A stretch of DNA of 46,544 bases from Dehalococcoidia bacterium (GCA_014239735.1 JAAZYI010000049.1:1-46544), one strand, 5' to 3'. Shown: positions 24,274 to 32,923, counted from the stretch's first letter. Notes: generated by a model from the sequence alone, not told the origin. Made by a program: numbers and translations.

Positions 24274-25188
24274 TTAAAATTTGCTAGAAAAATAATTTTT
24301 AAACAGCTCCATATATTTTATCTTGTTTGTCTCATATGCTTCACCATGATCCTCGCATTTATCAAAAACATAGTATTCAGAAGATTCTCTAGAGAAAGAG
24401 TATACTCTGCTTGGATGGCTCTCAGGAACTCTTTCATCAGTTTTGCATGAAGTAATTAAAATTGGGAAGTTAATTTTATTATTATTAGCCATTGATTCTG
24501 GCACATCATTTATGTTCATGCCCTGCAACATTTTTCCACTTTGTATAATTCCAAATTTTAATATATCTGCAATAAATTTTGGTATTGGAGTTCTGTCTGC
24601 AACCTCTTTAGTTAAAAGTTCTAGCACACTAAAATATGGAGTGTCAGCCATTATTCCTACAATCTCTGCATCTAAATCAGGTACGTTGATTCCAGCATCA
24701 ATTACAGTTACAGCCCCGTAACTTATTCCCCACAGGCCTACTTTTTTAATATTTTTTTCATTACTTAGAAATTCTATTGCTCCGTATACATCTTCTTTTT
24801 CACGAACACCTAGACCAAGAGGAGCTGCTCCAGATTCCCCATGACCTCTTAGGTCAAAAGTAAGTAATGAATAACCCATATTATTTATTTCCTTAATCAT
24901 CTCTAATTTTCCCTCCCCTCCACTTCTTTCTGAATCCAGTCCATGAACCCAAACTATAGCTATATCTTCTTTTTCGCTAGGTATCCACCAACCTTTTAAT
25001 TCTATGTCATCTTCACTATAAGACTTAAAAGATACATTTTCATAAATCAGAGAATAGTCAGGAGGAGTTTCTTCGGGGGTTTTTCTTTCAGCAGCATAAG
25101 CTAAATTAGTAATATATAAGGATAGACCAATATATATTATTAATAGTAGTAATATAATTGAGATTAGTAAGATAATTAATTTTTTCAT
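24274..25188 (-). CDS. membrane-anchored alpha/beta hydrolase
   Basis: 304 residues. An N-terminal hydrophobic helix (about residues 4-28) predicts a membrane anchor or uncleaved signal, placing the enzyme outside the membrane. The alpha/beta hydrolase core shows VWVHGLDSERSGG (oxyanion region), FDLRGHGESG, the nucleophile elbow GISYGA (Ser156), an acid in CKTDERVP and the histidine in KCEDHGEAY. These complete a Ser-Asp-His triad as in esterases, lipases and related peptidases; the substrate is unknown. TATAAT is eight bases before the ATG. It is divergent from the HPP gene. Confidence 0.87.
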   Translation of the reverse strand: MKKLIILLISIILLLLIIYIGLSLYITNLAYAAERKTPEETPPDYSLIYENVSFKSYSEDDIELKGWWIPSEKEDIAIVWVHGLDSERSGGEGKLEMIKEINNMGYSLLTFDLRGHGESGAAPLGLGVREKEDVYGAIEFLSNEKNIKKVGLWGISYGAVTVIDAGINVPDLDAEIVGIMADTPYFSVLELLTKEVADRTPIPKFIADILKFGIIQSGKMLQGMNINDVPESMANNNKINFPILITSCKTDERVPESHPSRVYSFSRESSEYYVFDKCEDHGEAYETNKIKYMELFKNYFSSKF

Positions 25189-25196
25189 AATGTCTT

Positions 25197-25202
25197 ATTA
25201 TA
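25197..25202 (-). promoter_or_regulatory. -10 box TATAAT eight bases before an ATG (leaderless promoter)
   Basis: On the minus strand TATAAT is followed by eight bases and the ATG of the alpha/beta hydrolase at 25188. A transcript from here would have essentially no leader. Confidence 0.43.
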
Positions 25203-25239
25203 AATTTAATCAACCAACTTTACGATATTCATAAACAGA

Positions 25240-25767
25240 ATGAAAATTAGATTAAAACTTGATAAAGAATTTCATTTAATTGATCCTGGATTTAAGTTAA
25301 AAAGAAAAAGATATTTTTTGCAATCTTTTTTTGCCTCTATTGCCTTATTCTTTATTTTATTATTTGAAGGCAGTATTACAGATGGTGCAATAATTGCAGG
25401 GATTGCAGGGACTGCTGCGCTTATATTCTTCGCGCCTCACTCCTACGCTTCTGAAACACGTAGAGTTATGGGAGGGCACTCAATAGCGATCGTAATTTCA
25501 GTTTTAGCATCTTTTATATTTGGATTGATTTTCCCTGATACTGAAGCTCCATTAGTATTTTTGTATCTCTATTCATCTATAAGTTTAGGATTACTTATTG
25601 TATTCATGGGTGTATTAAATTGTGAACATGCTCCTGCTGCCGGATGTTTACTAGGACTAACTCTTGGAGGAGTAACATTTGGTAATGCAAGCTTCGTATT
25701 TTTGGCTGCATTAACACTATCAATTATAAGAATACTAATGAGTAAGTGGATTACTAATTTACTCTAA
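25240..25767 (+). CDS. HPP-family integral membrane protein
   Basis: 175 residues with about four or five membrane segments after a basic N-terminus (KLKRKRYFLQ). The segment IFFAPHSYASETRRVMGGH matches the HPP family core, in which an F-A/S-P-x-S-x-x-A-x-P-R-x-x-x-G-G-H pattern is typical; a proline usual in the motif is Thr here. Some HPP proteins are linked to nitrite transport in plastids and cyanobacteria, but most are uncharacterised. It lies between the hydrolase (divergent) and the EamA transporter (convergent, stop codons adjacent). Confidence 0.8.
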   Translation: MKIRLKLDKEFHLIDPGFKLKRKRYFLQSFFASIALFFILLFEGSITDGAIIAGIAGTAALIFFAPHSYASETRRVMGGHSIAIVISVLASFIFGLIFPDTEAPLVFLYLYSSISLGLLIVFMGVLNCEHAPAAGCLLGLTLGGVTFGNASFVFLAALTLSIIRILMSKWITNLL

Positions 25768-26640
25768 TTATAGAATAACAATTAAAACTCCAATTAAGCA
25801 TGAAACAATTCCAGCAAAACCTGCCAAATTGATCTTTTCTTTTAGAAACAACCAACCTCCAAGTAAAGCAAATATAGGAGCGCTACTGCCTAATATCACT
25901 ACTAACGCAGCTTCAGATAAACTAAGACTTGTGAACCATCCTAGCATTGCTCCAGTAGTTAGGAATGAGGCAAAAATCAACCTTTTTTCACTTCTTTGAA
26001 TTTTAAAAGAAACTTTTTTTATAAGAACAGATAATACTATGCAAATAATAAAAGTATTTATTGCTCTTATGAATACCAAAGGCAATACTGCATGATTATC
26101 TAGTAGCCGGTCCATAATTAATGCTCCAGTTGCCCATGAAAGAGGTGTTAAAGTGCAAAAAATTATAGCTACTTTCATCACAGAACCTTCTTCTAAGAAA
26201 CTAAAGCTAGGATCTCGTTTAATTGCGATAATTGATATTCCTATAAGAATAAAAACTGCTCCAAGGTAAATTGGCAGAGATAATTTATCTCCAAGAAAAA
26301 AGATACTTCCGATAATTGAAAATAAGGGGAAAAGGCTATTTATAATAACAAATCCCATCCCGACTTTTACATGTTTAATTGTATAAATATAGAAAACTGA
26401 ACCAGCAAGATTAATTGAAGCAGCTAGTATAGCGAAAAAGACAGTAATGTAAGTAAATTCAGCAAATTCTTTCCACTGATTCAGGGTGGAAATTAATATC
26501 AAAATTACAATCCCTGAAATTATACTTTCTAAGAATATGAAAGATATTCTCTTGTTATTGGGGAGAGATTTCAGTAAAACTCCTGAATTCCCCCAAAGAA
26601 ATGCAGACAATAAAGCTAATGTTTCTCCAATAGCAAACAT
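25768..26640 (-). CDS. EamA/DMT-family transporter
   Basis: Ten predicted membrane helices in two EamA halves. The N-terminal helix is LALLSAFLWGNSGVLLK, and the second half shows WATGALIM and LSLSEAALVVILGSSAPIFALLGGWLFLKEKI, a typical end of the drug/metabolite transporter family. It probably exports a metabolite or amino acid; the substrate is unknown. The frame extends to a TTG at 26652, but the ATG at 26640 is preferred because the fifth codon Met begins the conserved helix. Its end abuts the HPP gene. A second EamA protein is at 40527-41387. Confidence 0.87.
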   Translation of the reverse strand: MFAIGETLALLSAFLWGNSGVLLKSLPNNKRISFIFLESIISGIVILILISTLNQWKEFAEFTYITVFFAILAASINLAGSVFYIYTIKHVKVGMGFVIINSLFPLFSIIGSIFFLGDKLSLPIYLGAVFILIGISIIAIKRDPSFSFLEEGSVMKVAIIFCTLTPLSWATGALIMDRLLDNHAVLPLVFIRAINTFIICIVLSVLIKKVSFKIQRSEKRLIFASFLTTGAMLGWFTSLSLSEAALVVILGSSAPIFALLGGWLFLKEKINLAGFAGIVSCLIGVLIVIL

Positions 26641-26766
26641 TAATTTTTGCAATTCATTAGTTTAAAAGGGACGTCCATAAACGGGAGTATAGATAATCAC
26701 TCCTATTCAAGCAATAGCAAACTTACTTATCTTTTGATATTTTTAGTAAGTAAATTTTTATACTCA

Positions 26767-27252
26767 ATGAATTCTGAAAATAATGACATATATATAAAAA
26801 AGGTAGGATTATGGAAATTCGAATTATCTACTGAACAATATATTACATATCCTATAGATGAAGTGTTTAATTTTTATTCTGAAGCTAAAAATTTGAATTT
26901 GATTACTCCGCCTTTTTTAGATTTTAATATTTTGTCCCAATCTTCTGTGATTGTTGAAGAAGGAACTATCTTCAAATATAGATTAAAAATACATGGAGTA
27001 CCTGTCAGGTGGAAAAGTTTGATTAAAGAGTGGCTTCCTCCTAACAAATTTGTGGATATTCAGTTAAGAGGTCCTTATCTTAAATGGCACCATATTCATT
27101 CATTCTCAAGTTTAGGTGATAAGACTAAGGTTACTGATAAGGTTGAATATATTGTTCCAGGAGGTGCACTTATACATAATTTATTTGTCAAAAAAGATTT
27201 ATTGAATATATTTAATTATAGAAAGATAGCTTTAAATAATTTTTTTAATTAG
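26767..27252 (+). CDS. SRPBCC / START-like fold protein (ligand-binding, cyclase-like)
   Basis: From the ATG at 26767 the protein has 161 residues and reads as a polyketide cyclase/dehydrase-like SRPBCC domain: LSTEQYITYPIDEVFNFYSEAKNLNLITPPFL, then W-K-S-L-I-K-E-W, WHHIHSFSSL and VTDKVEYIVPGG near the end. The frame is open to 26647, but those 40 residues have no family similarity and overlap the divergent EamA start, so I reject them. Proteins of this kind often sit with SDR enzymes, as here: the SDR starts 12 bases downstream. The ligand is unknown. Confidence 0.8.
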   Translation: MNSENNDIYIKKVGLWKFELSTEQYITYPIDEVFNFYSEAKNLNLITPPFLDFNILSQSSVIVEEGTIFKYRLKIHGVPVRWKSLIKEWLPPNKFVDIQLRGPYLKWHHIHSFSSLGDKTKVTDKVEYIVPGGALIHNLFVKKDLLNIFNYRKIALNNFFN

Positions 27253-27264
27253 TTGGGAGAAATA

Positions 27265-28095
27265 ATGAAAGATCAATTTGAAGATAAAATTGTGTTTATA
27301 ACTGGAGGAGCAAGAGGAATAGGGAAAGGTACTGCCGAGGTATTTTCAGAGAGAGGTGCCAAGCTTGCCGTATCAGATCTTGACGGAGAAGAGTTAGAGA
27401 AATTAGAAACTGAATTTTCTTCTAAAAATATAGAAATAATAACTGGTGAAGTTGATGTAACTAAAAAAGATGATATTAATAAATTCGTAGAAAGAACAAT
27501 AAGCGAGTTTGGAAAAATTGATGTTTGCGTTCCTAATGCAGGAGCAATAGGCTCCTCAGGATTCTCTGACCGAAAAAATTATAATGACGAAGATTGGGAC
27601 ATCACCTATAGAGTAAATGTAAAAGGGCTAGTTAATACAACTGATTCTGTTAAAAATCACATGATAGATAGAAAAAACGGGAAGATAGTAATAGTTTCTT
27701 CTCAAGGAGGTCGGAAGCCAAGAGGGGTTGGAGACAAAGGGAGAGGTAATGTTTTAAATCCATATTTGGTTTCGAAAGCGGCAGCAATCCAATTTACTCA
27801 TGCACTCGCAATTGAATTAGGGAGATTTAATATAAATGTTAATACAGTATGCCCTGGAAGGTTATGGACTTCTTTCTGGCAAAAAATTGCCGAGAATCAT
27901 AAAGCATTAAATCCAGATTTTTCTGAAATGGATCCATACGATATTTTTTTGGATCAAATAAAATCTAATTTCCCATTAGGCAGGCCTCAAGAACCTAGAG
28001 ATATAGGGAATGCGATTGCTTTTCTTGCTTCCGAAGATGCTAATCAAATAACAGGCCAAGCACTTAATATTAATGGAGGTAATATTTTGGACTAA
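27265..28095 (+). CDS. short-chain dehydrogenase/reductase (SDR)
   Basis: Classical SDR, 276 residues, NAD(P)-dependent. The cofactor motif is TGGARGIGKG, then the acidic strand-2 residue in SDLDGEE (NAD preference likely), PNAGAIG, the active site with SSQGG and Y-L-V-S-K (Tyr-x3-Lys), and NVNTVCPGR and INGG at the end. Substrates could be a sugar, polyol or hydroxy acid. GGGAG lies before the ATG at 27265, so I choose this over the upstream TTG at 27253. It follows the SRPBCC gene closely, and its stop overlaps the convergent yaaA. Confidence 0.9.
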   Translation: MKDQFEDKIVFITGGARGIGKGTAEVFSERGAKLAVSDLDGEELEKLETEFSSKNIEIITGEVDVTKKDDINKFVERTISEFGKIDVCVPNAGAIGSSGFSDRKNYNDEDWDITYRVNVKGLVNTTDSVKNHMIDRKNGKIVIVSSQGGRKPRGVGDKGRGNVLNPYLVSKAAAIQFTHALAIELGRFNINVNTVCPGRLWTSFWQKIAENHKALNPDFSEMDPYDIFLDQIKSNFPLGRPQEPRDIGNAIAFLASEDANQITGQALNINGGNILD

Positions 28096-28781
28096 ACTTT
28101 TTTTATAAATCCATTATGCTGCCATTTAAAACCATCTTCATTAAAACTTTTAAAGTCGTCTAAATTGTCTATTTGATTTTCTACAATATATCTTAGATAT
28201 CTTCCTTTAATCGCTTTTCCATTATGTCCAGAAGAGACTAATTTACCATTTTTTTCGAAATAAAAATTTATTTTAAAAATATTTTTCGAATGGTATGATT
28301 TTCTATGCACTTCAGGCAACAAATCGATTATTAAATCTTCTTTACTAAGATGCTCTGTAAATAATGGATTCCAGTAATCATGCAATCTCAGAATATTCAT
28401 TTTTAATTTGTATAGAGGAATTAGGTCGCTCGGAGAGACCAAACCAAGTAGTGCACTCGTAATTAAAAAATTTTCTTCTAGGAAGTTATTCGCCTTCTGG
28501 TCTAGAGATTCTGGATTCAAGTTATTGTAAACAACCCCTGTATATCTCTCTATTGCTGGAGAACATTCTGATTCAAATAAATTTAAATTTTGTTCATGTA
28601 ATTTAACAGACTTTTCATTTGTAACTCCATATATCTTTTGGATCTCCAAAGGTTTATATTCACTTAATTTGATAATTAAGTGGTTTATAGCATCTTCAAA
28701 CTTACTATTAGTATCTTTAAACTTTATAGAAGTTGTATTTTTTGAAGATTTTCCTTCACTTGGTGGTATTAAAATTTTCAT
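28092..28781 (-). CDS. yaaA: YaaA-family peroxide-stress protein (DUF328)
   Basis: The N-terminus MKILIPPSEGKSS and the internal GVVYNNLN and LRLHDYWNPLF segments match the YaaA/DUF328 family. E. coli YaaA lowers free iron and limits DNA damage during peroxide stress and binds DNA; the chemistry is not established. The protein here is 229 residues, slightly shorter than E. coli YaaA. AAGGA lies before the ATG. The -10 TATAAT on this strand overlaps the -10 of the divergent enolase-superfamily gene. Confidence 0.88.
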   Translation of the reverse strand: MKILIPPSEGKSSKNTTSIKFKDTNSKFEDAINHLIIKLSEYKPLEIQKIYGVTNEKSVKLHEQNLNLFESECSPAIERYTGVVYNNLNPESLDQKANNFLEENFLITSALLGLVSPSDLIPLYKLKMNILRLHDYWNPLFTEHLSKEDLIIDLLPEVHRKSYHSKNIFKINFYFEKNGKLVSSGHNGKAIKGRYLRYIVENQIDNLDDFKSFNEDGFKWQHNGFIKKV

Positions 28782-28796
28782 TTTATCCTTATTAAT

Positions 28797-28804
28797 ATTA
28801 TATT
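28797..28804. promoter_or_regulatory. overlapping divergent -10 boxes (bidirectional promoter)
   Basis: The minus strand has TATAAT at 28802-28797, serving yaaA (ATG at 28781), and the plus strand has TATATT at 28799-28804, serving the enolase-superfamily gene (ATG at 28811, six bases after the box). The two boxes overlap by four bases in a 29-base divergent gap. Confidence 0.5.
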
Positions 28805-28810
28805 TTACAT

Positions 28811-29980
28811 ATGAAAATTACAGATATAAAGACTTATGTATTAGTTGCAGATAATGCTGATGTCTCTCTCACATCCTCAGCTCAAGATACGGTTCTAGTA
28901 ATTGTAGAAACAGATGAAGGAATCACTGGTTATGGTGAAACAGATACAAATCCATGGGTTGTAAAAGCTTTAATACAATCACCTGGAACCCATACAATGG
29001 ATCAGTCAATGAAAGATATATTGATTGGCATGGACCCGTTAGACATAGATAATTGCTGGAAATCATTATATGTAGGCACTGCTATGACAGGGAGAAGAGG
29101 TGCCGGAGTGAATGCAATTGGGGCAATTGATATGGCTTTATGGGACATTAAGGGAAAATTTGAGAATAAGCCCATATTTGAATTATTAGGAGGCAAGGTG
29201 CATGAGACTATAACTCCCTATGCTTCTCTACAACCATTAGGTACTAGTTTTGAAGAATATAGAGATTCATTAGTTGAGTGGGCTGAAAAAGCAAAAAATT
29301 TGGGATTCAAGGCTGTGAAATCAGAAGTTACTATGAATGGACCATATTCTCATAACGGAATGGATGAAGATGATGATAAACATACCAGGGTGATAGAAGC
29401 TGTTAGAAAAGCTCTAGGGCCTGACATTGAACTTATGGTAGATGTTCAATACAAATGGGAAACTGCTGAGCAAGCCCTCCGAACAGTAAAAGATTGGAAG
29501 GAATTTAACATTTATTTCTTAGAAACTCCGGTATGGACCGACAATCTTGATGATTATGCGAGAATGCACGAGGAGGCTCCTATGAAAATTGCTGCAGGGG
29601 AATGGCTCAGTACTGTACACGAATTTAAAGACTTAATAGAAAGAGGTAAAGTTGATGTTGCTCAACCTGATATAGGAAGAGTAGGAGGGTTAACAGAAGC
29701 AAAAAAAGTTTCAAATATTGTTGATGAGAATAATATAATAATTGTGCCGCATTGTTGGAAAACTTCTATTTCAATTAGTGCAACTGCTCATTTTGCTTTT
29801 AATACTCCTTCTTGTAGATTTATCGAATACCTGCCTCCGCAGCTATGCCATGAAACACTTAGGCGAGAATTGGCGATTGAAGGTTTTGACTTTATAAATG
29901 GGCTTATCCAATTGCCAACTAAAAGTGGCCTCGGGATCGAGATAAATGAAGACGCTGTTAAGAAATACAGGGTAGATTAA
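28811..29980 (+). CDS. enolase-superfamily dehydratase/racemase (MR/MLE group)
   Basis: Mandelate racemase/muconate lactonizing enzyme family, 389 residues, cytoplasmic, Mg-dependent. An N-terminal capping domain (MKITDIKTYVLV...) precedes the barrel. Visible residues: KAVKSEV (Lys base; the second position is Glu rather than Lys), the metal ligands D in MVDVQYKW, E in FLETPVW and E in AAGEW, then VAQPDIGRVGG and PHCWKT with the late His. This pattern suits an acid-sugar dehydratase or an epimerase; the substrate cannot be read directly. TATATT is six bases before the ATG. Sugar-acid genes at 36.9-40.5 kb may complete the pathway. Confidence 0.9.
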   Translation: MKITDIKTYVLVADNADVSLTSSAQDTVLVIVETDEGITGYGETDTNPWVVKALIQSPGTHTMDQSMKDILIGMDPLDIDNCWKSLYVGTAMTGRRGAGVNAIGAIDMALWDIKGKFENKPIFELLGGKVHETITPYASLQPLGTSFEEYRDSLVEWAEKAKNLGFKAVKSEVTMNGPYSHNGMDEDDDKHTRVIEAVRKALGPDIELMVDVQYKWETAEQALRTVKDWKEFNIYFLETPVWTDNLDDYARMHEEAPMKIAAGEWLSTVHEFKDLIERGKVDVAQPDIGRVGGLTEAKKVSNIVDENNIIIVPHCWKTSISISATAHFAFNTPSCRFIEYLPPQLCHETLRRELAIEGFDFINGLIQLPTKSGLGIEINEDAVKKYRVD

Positions 29981-30034
29981 TAAATAATTAAAAGTTAACC
30001 TTTAAGTAGGATAAAACTGTATTAAGTGAATTGT

Positions 30035-30253
30035 ATGGCAGGCATAAAGAAAGAAGAATTATTTAGCATACAAGAAGACATGATTGGCATGCTTGATTAT
30101 TTAGCTGATAAATATAAGCTTGCAGACAGATCAAAAGCTTTGAGAGTAATCTTAGATTATGTTGTAGAAGATGGAGATATTGAGGAGATTTTTACAGTGC
30201 GAAGATGCTTGAGATGTGGAGGAAGATCCGGTTGGGATAAACCAGATGACTAG
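30035..30253 (+). CDS. small RHH-like protein with C-terminal CxxC
   Basis: 72 residues from the ATG at 30035 (an in-frame GTG lies at 30026). The N-terminal part, with KYKLADRSKALRVILDYVVED, resembles a ribbon-helix-helix DNA-binding segment, though the initial beta strand is not obvious. The C-terminus is VRRCLRCGGRSGW, a CxxC that may bind zinc. A 9-base gap leads to the transaldolase-family gene, so it may be a local regulator or metal-binding partner in the same operon. I do not recognise the family; the RHH reading is tentative. Confidence 0.6.
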   Translation: MAGIKKEELFSIQEDMIGMLDYLADKYKLADRSKALRVILDYVVEDGDIEEIFTVRRCLRCGGRSGWDKPDD

Positions 30254-30262
30254 GAGATTAAT

Positions 30263-30964
30263 ATGAACAAAGGAAGAAGTCCTGATATATGGCTTGCTGG
30301 AGATCCAGAAGATCTAAAAAGTTGGATGAATTCTGGTGTTGCAGGAATTGTTACAAATACAGTTGTTCAAAGAGAATTGACTGAAAAATATGGATCTTTG
30401 ATAAACCTTACAAAGAAATATCTTGAAATAACTGATAGAAAAATTGCAATTGAAATAGACGGAGAATCAACTCAAGAACTTCTTGATGTAGGAGAAGTAT
30501 TTACGAAGATGTCTGATCAGATAATTTTAAAAATCCCTTGTAGCGAGATTGCATTAGATGCTTTTTCATTTCTCAAAAAAGAAGGAATAGAAACATTTTG
30601 CACAACAGTGTTTTCATTAAATCAAGCAGTAGCTGTGGCTCAAGCAGGAGCAGACCATATCCTTCCATTTTGCGAGCCGATGAAAGAGATAGGAGTAAGC
30701 CCATCTAAATTAGTTAAAGATTGCGTGGATACATTTAAAAATTGGAATCAGAGACCAAAAATTACTGCTGCACTTGTTAGATCTGTAGATGTGGCACATT
30801 CAGTTCTTAAAGATGGAGCAGATGGAATAATAGTTTTTTGGCCAGTTTTTCAAGAAATGCTAAAGAATACTTATACAGATAAATGGAATAAGATTTTTAT
30901 GGATGAGTGGAAAGTAATGCATAAGAAAGGTCATCTGGAAGGACTCCCTGTCAATTTAGACTAA
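30263..30964 (+). CDS. transaldolase / fructose-6-phosphate aldolase family protein
   Basis: Class I aldolase of the transaldolase family (small, TalC/Fsa-like, 233 residues). It starts DIWLAGDPEDLKSWMNSGVAGIVTN. The Schiff-base lysine is expected in IILKIPCSE, followed by TTVFSLNQAVAVAQAGADHILPF. The cytoplasmic reaction is a dihydroxyacetone transfer or an aldol split of a sugar phosphate. Some residues differ from classic Fsa (for example FCEPMKE instead of FVGRxxD), so the substrate may differ. AGGAG precedes the ATG. It lies 9 bases after the RHH-like gene and 10 bases before pgsA. Confidence 0.86.
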   Translation: MNKGRSPDIWLAGDPEDLKSWMNSGVAGIVTNTVVQRELTEKYGSLINLTKKYLEITDRKIAIEIDGESTQELLDVGEVFTKMSDQIILKIPCSEIALDAFSFLKKEGIETFCTTVFSLNQAVAVAQAGADHILPFCEPMKEIGVSPSKLVKDCVDTFKNWNQRPKITAALVRSVDVAHSVLKDGADGIIVFWPVFQEMLKNTYTDKWNKIFMDEWKVMHKKGHLEGLPVNLD

Positions 30965-30974
30965 ACTTAATTTT

Positions 30975-31547
30975 ATGAGCATGAGAAATCTTCCAACAAT
31001 AATTACATCTACAAGATTTATTTTAGCTGGAATTGTAGCGTGGTTAATATGCTATGATTCTAATTTTTTTACGCTAATTTCTGTTATCTTATTTGTCGCA
31101 GGCTCATTGAGTGATGCATTAGACGGTGCAATTGCAAGAAGACAAGAAAATCCTTCCAAATTTGGAGCTTTTCTTGATCCTATTGCTGATAAATTTCTGG
31201 TTTTTCTAGTCTTAATATCTTTAGTATTTAATAGAGATTCTAATGCCTTATTTGTTATTTCTGTAGTAATTATTTCGAGAGAAATATTAATAATGTCTTT
31301 AAGAGAATGGATGGCTACTTCAGAGAAAGGAAAATTGGTTGAAGTCTCAAGCCTAGGTAAAGTTAAGACTATTATTCAAATGAGTGGAATAAGTTTAGTA
31401 GTTGGCGCACCGTTGGTGAAAGATTCTACATTAGCCATTTGGACCTATTTTCATGAATTTTCTTTATCTGTATTATTAATCGGAGCAATTATAGGAGTTT
31501 ACTCAGCTTTTAAGTATCTGAAAGAAAGCTATTCTTACCTGTACTAA
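30975..31547 (+). CDS. pgsA: CDP-diacylglycerol--glycerol-3-phosphate 3-phosphatidyltransferase
   Basis: Membrane enzyme that makes phosphatidylglycerol phosphate from CDP-diacylglycerol and glycerol-3-phosphate, the committed step to phosphatidylglycerol. The CDP-alcohol phosphotransferase motif is complete: D-A-L-D-G-A-I-A-R...G-A-F-L-D-P-I-A-D at about residues 47-72. About five membrane helices are seen, and the length of 190 is normal. ATG codons occur at 30975 and 30981; either is possible. It lies 10 bases after the transaldolase-family gene, likely in one operon. Convergent with the next aminotransferase. Confidence 0.92.
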   Translation: MSMRNLPTIITSTRFILAGIVAWLICYDSNFFTLISVILFVAGSLSDALDGAIARRQENPSKFGAFLDPIADKFLVFLVLISLVFNRDSNALFVISVVIISREILIMSLREWMATSEKGKLVEVSSLGKVKTIIQMSGISLVVGAPLVKDSTLAIWTYFHEFSLSVLLIGAIIGVYSAFKYLKESYSYLY

Positions 31548-32911
31548 GAAATCTCTTTTTCTAATTCTCCAAGTGACTCATCAACTGCAGCACAAATTTG
31601 ATCTATTTGATCTTTTGTCACAGTAAGAGCAGGTGCAATTGGCAGGATGTATGCAGGTACTCTAATCCAGATGCCGCGCTTTTTTAATTTCTCTGTAAGA
31701 ATTTGATTTAAATGAAGAGAGGTATCAAAATGTTCTTTGGTTTCTTCATTTTTTACTATTTCTAATCCTTGGAGAAGGCCTATGCCTCTATTATCTCCAA
31801 CAATTTTATATTTATCTTTTATTTCTGAAAGATTATCAAATAGCTGTTGGCCTCTCTGTTTTGCATTTTCAACTAAGTTTTCTCTTTCAACAATTTCAAG
31901 ATTTTTTAAGCCTGCAGCAGCACCTCCAGGATGTGCTGAATATGTATACATGTGAGACCATGATTTCGCAGGATCACCAAGGAAAGAATCTGATATCTTT
32001 TTTGTAGAAATGGATCCTCCTAAAGGAAAATACCCACTTGTCACACCTTTAGCGAAACTCATAATATCAGGAGTAACATTAGCTATATTAGAACCGAACC
32101 ATTCTCCTAATCTTCCAAACCCTGTAATTACTTCATCAAATATTAATAGTATTCCATATTTATCACATATTTCTCTTACCATTGGCCAGTAGTTATCCGG
32201 AGGAACAACACCTCCAAGTGGTTGAGAAATAGGCTCTCCCAAAAAACAAGAAATTGAATCTGGCCCATGGAATAGAATTTTGTCTTCTATGTCTTTAACT
32301 AGATATTCAGCAAATTCTTCAGTGCTTTGATCCTTAATAGGCCTCCTATAATAATTTGGCTGATCAACGTGTATTAAGTTTGTTGGCGCAGGATGATAGT
32401 CGGTTCTTGGGAATCCAGGATGGCCACCTAGCCACATTGTTTGATAAGTGGAACCATGATATGAAAAGTTCCTAGAAATTATTTTATATCTGCCTCTTTC
32501 CCCATTTCTTACATGATATGCTTGAGCCATTTTTAAACTTGATTCGTTTGCTTCAGATCCTCCCTGACAAAAAAATGTTTTGTTAAGATTGCCTGGCGTA
32601 ATATCAGCAATTTTTTTTGCTAATTTAACAGCCACTGGAGTAATGCCGGCATAAACATTCATGCTTACATTTGTTAATTGTTCATATATTGCTTTGGCTA
32701 TTTCTTCTCTTCCATGACCAACATTTCTAAAATACATTCCGCTTATACCATCTAGATATTCCTCATTGTCATGGGAGGTAATATAAATTCCGTCTGCTTT
32801 TTTTACTATTAATGGCCCGCCTTCTATTTCTAAACTAGACTCATTAATCATTCCAATATACATATGCTTATTGGCAGATTCAGCAATATTATTTTTATAT
32901 CTATTAGTCAT
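31544..32911 (-). CDS. class III (omega-amino acid type) aminotransferase, second paralogue
   Basis: PLP-dependent class III aminotransferase, 455 residues. Motifs are FFCQGGSEANESSLKMA, FSYHGSTYQTMW, LLIFDEVITGFGRLGEWFG and the PLP lysine in SFAKGVTSGYFPLGG. It shares layout and many segments with the enzyme at 455-1831 (e.g. DEVITG-x-GRLGEWFG), so the two are paralogues that may handle different amines. TATTAT lies six bases before the ATG, giving a likely leaderless message. It is divergent from the phytanoyl-CoA-dioxygenase-like gene and convergent with pgsA (4-base overlap). Confidence 0.92.
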   Translation of the reverse strand: MTNRYKNNIAESANKHMYIGMINESSLEIEGGPLIVKKADGIYITSHDNEEYLDGISGMYFRNVGHGREEIAKAIYEQLTNVSMNVYAGITPVAVKLAKKIADITPGNLNKTFFCQGGSEANESSLKMAQAYHVRNGERGRYKIISRNFSYHGSTYQTMWLGGHPGFPRTDYHPAPTNLIHVDQPNYYRRPIKDQSTEEFAEYLVKDIEDKILFHGPDSISCFLGEPISQPLGGVVPPDNYWPMVREICDKYGILLIFDEVITGFGRLGEWFGSNIANVTPDIMSFAKGVTSGYFPLGGSISTKKISDSFLGDPAKSWSHMYTYSAHPGGAAAGLKNLEIVERENLVENAKQRGQQLFDNLSEIKDKYKIVGDNRGIGLLQGLEIVKNEETKEHFDTSLHLNQILTEKLKKRGIWIRVPAYILPIAPALTVTKDQIDQICAAVDESLGELEKEIS

Positions 32912-32917
32912 AATTTT

Positions 32918-32923
32918 ATAATA
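32918..32923 (-). promoter_or_regulatory. -10 box TATTAT six bases before an ATG (leaderless promoter)
   Basis: On the minus strand TATTAT is followed by AAAATT and the ATG of the aminotransferase at 32911. The likely start site coincides with the start codon. Confidence 0.45.

Noticed and set aside
26647-26766. 40-residue N-terminal extension of the SRPBCC protein
   Set aside because: It overlaps the divergent EamA start, has no similarity to the fold, and an ATG at 26767 begins just before the conserved domain.
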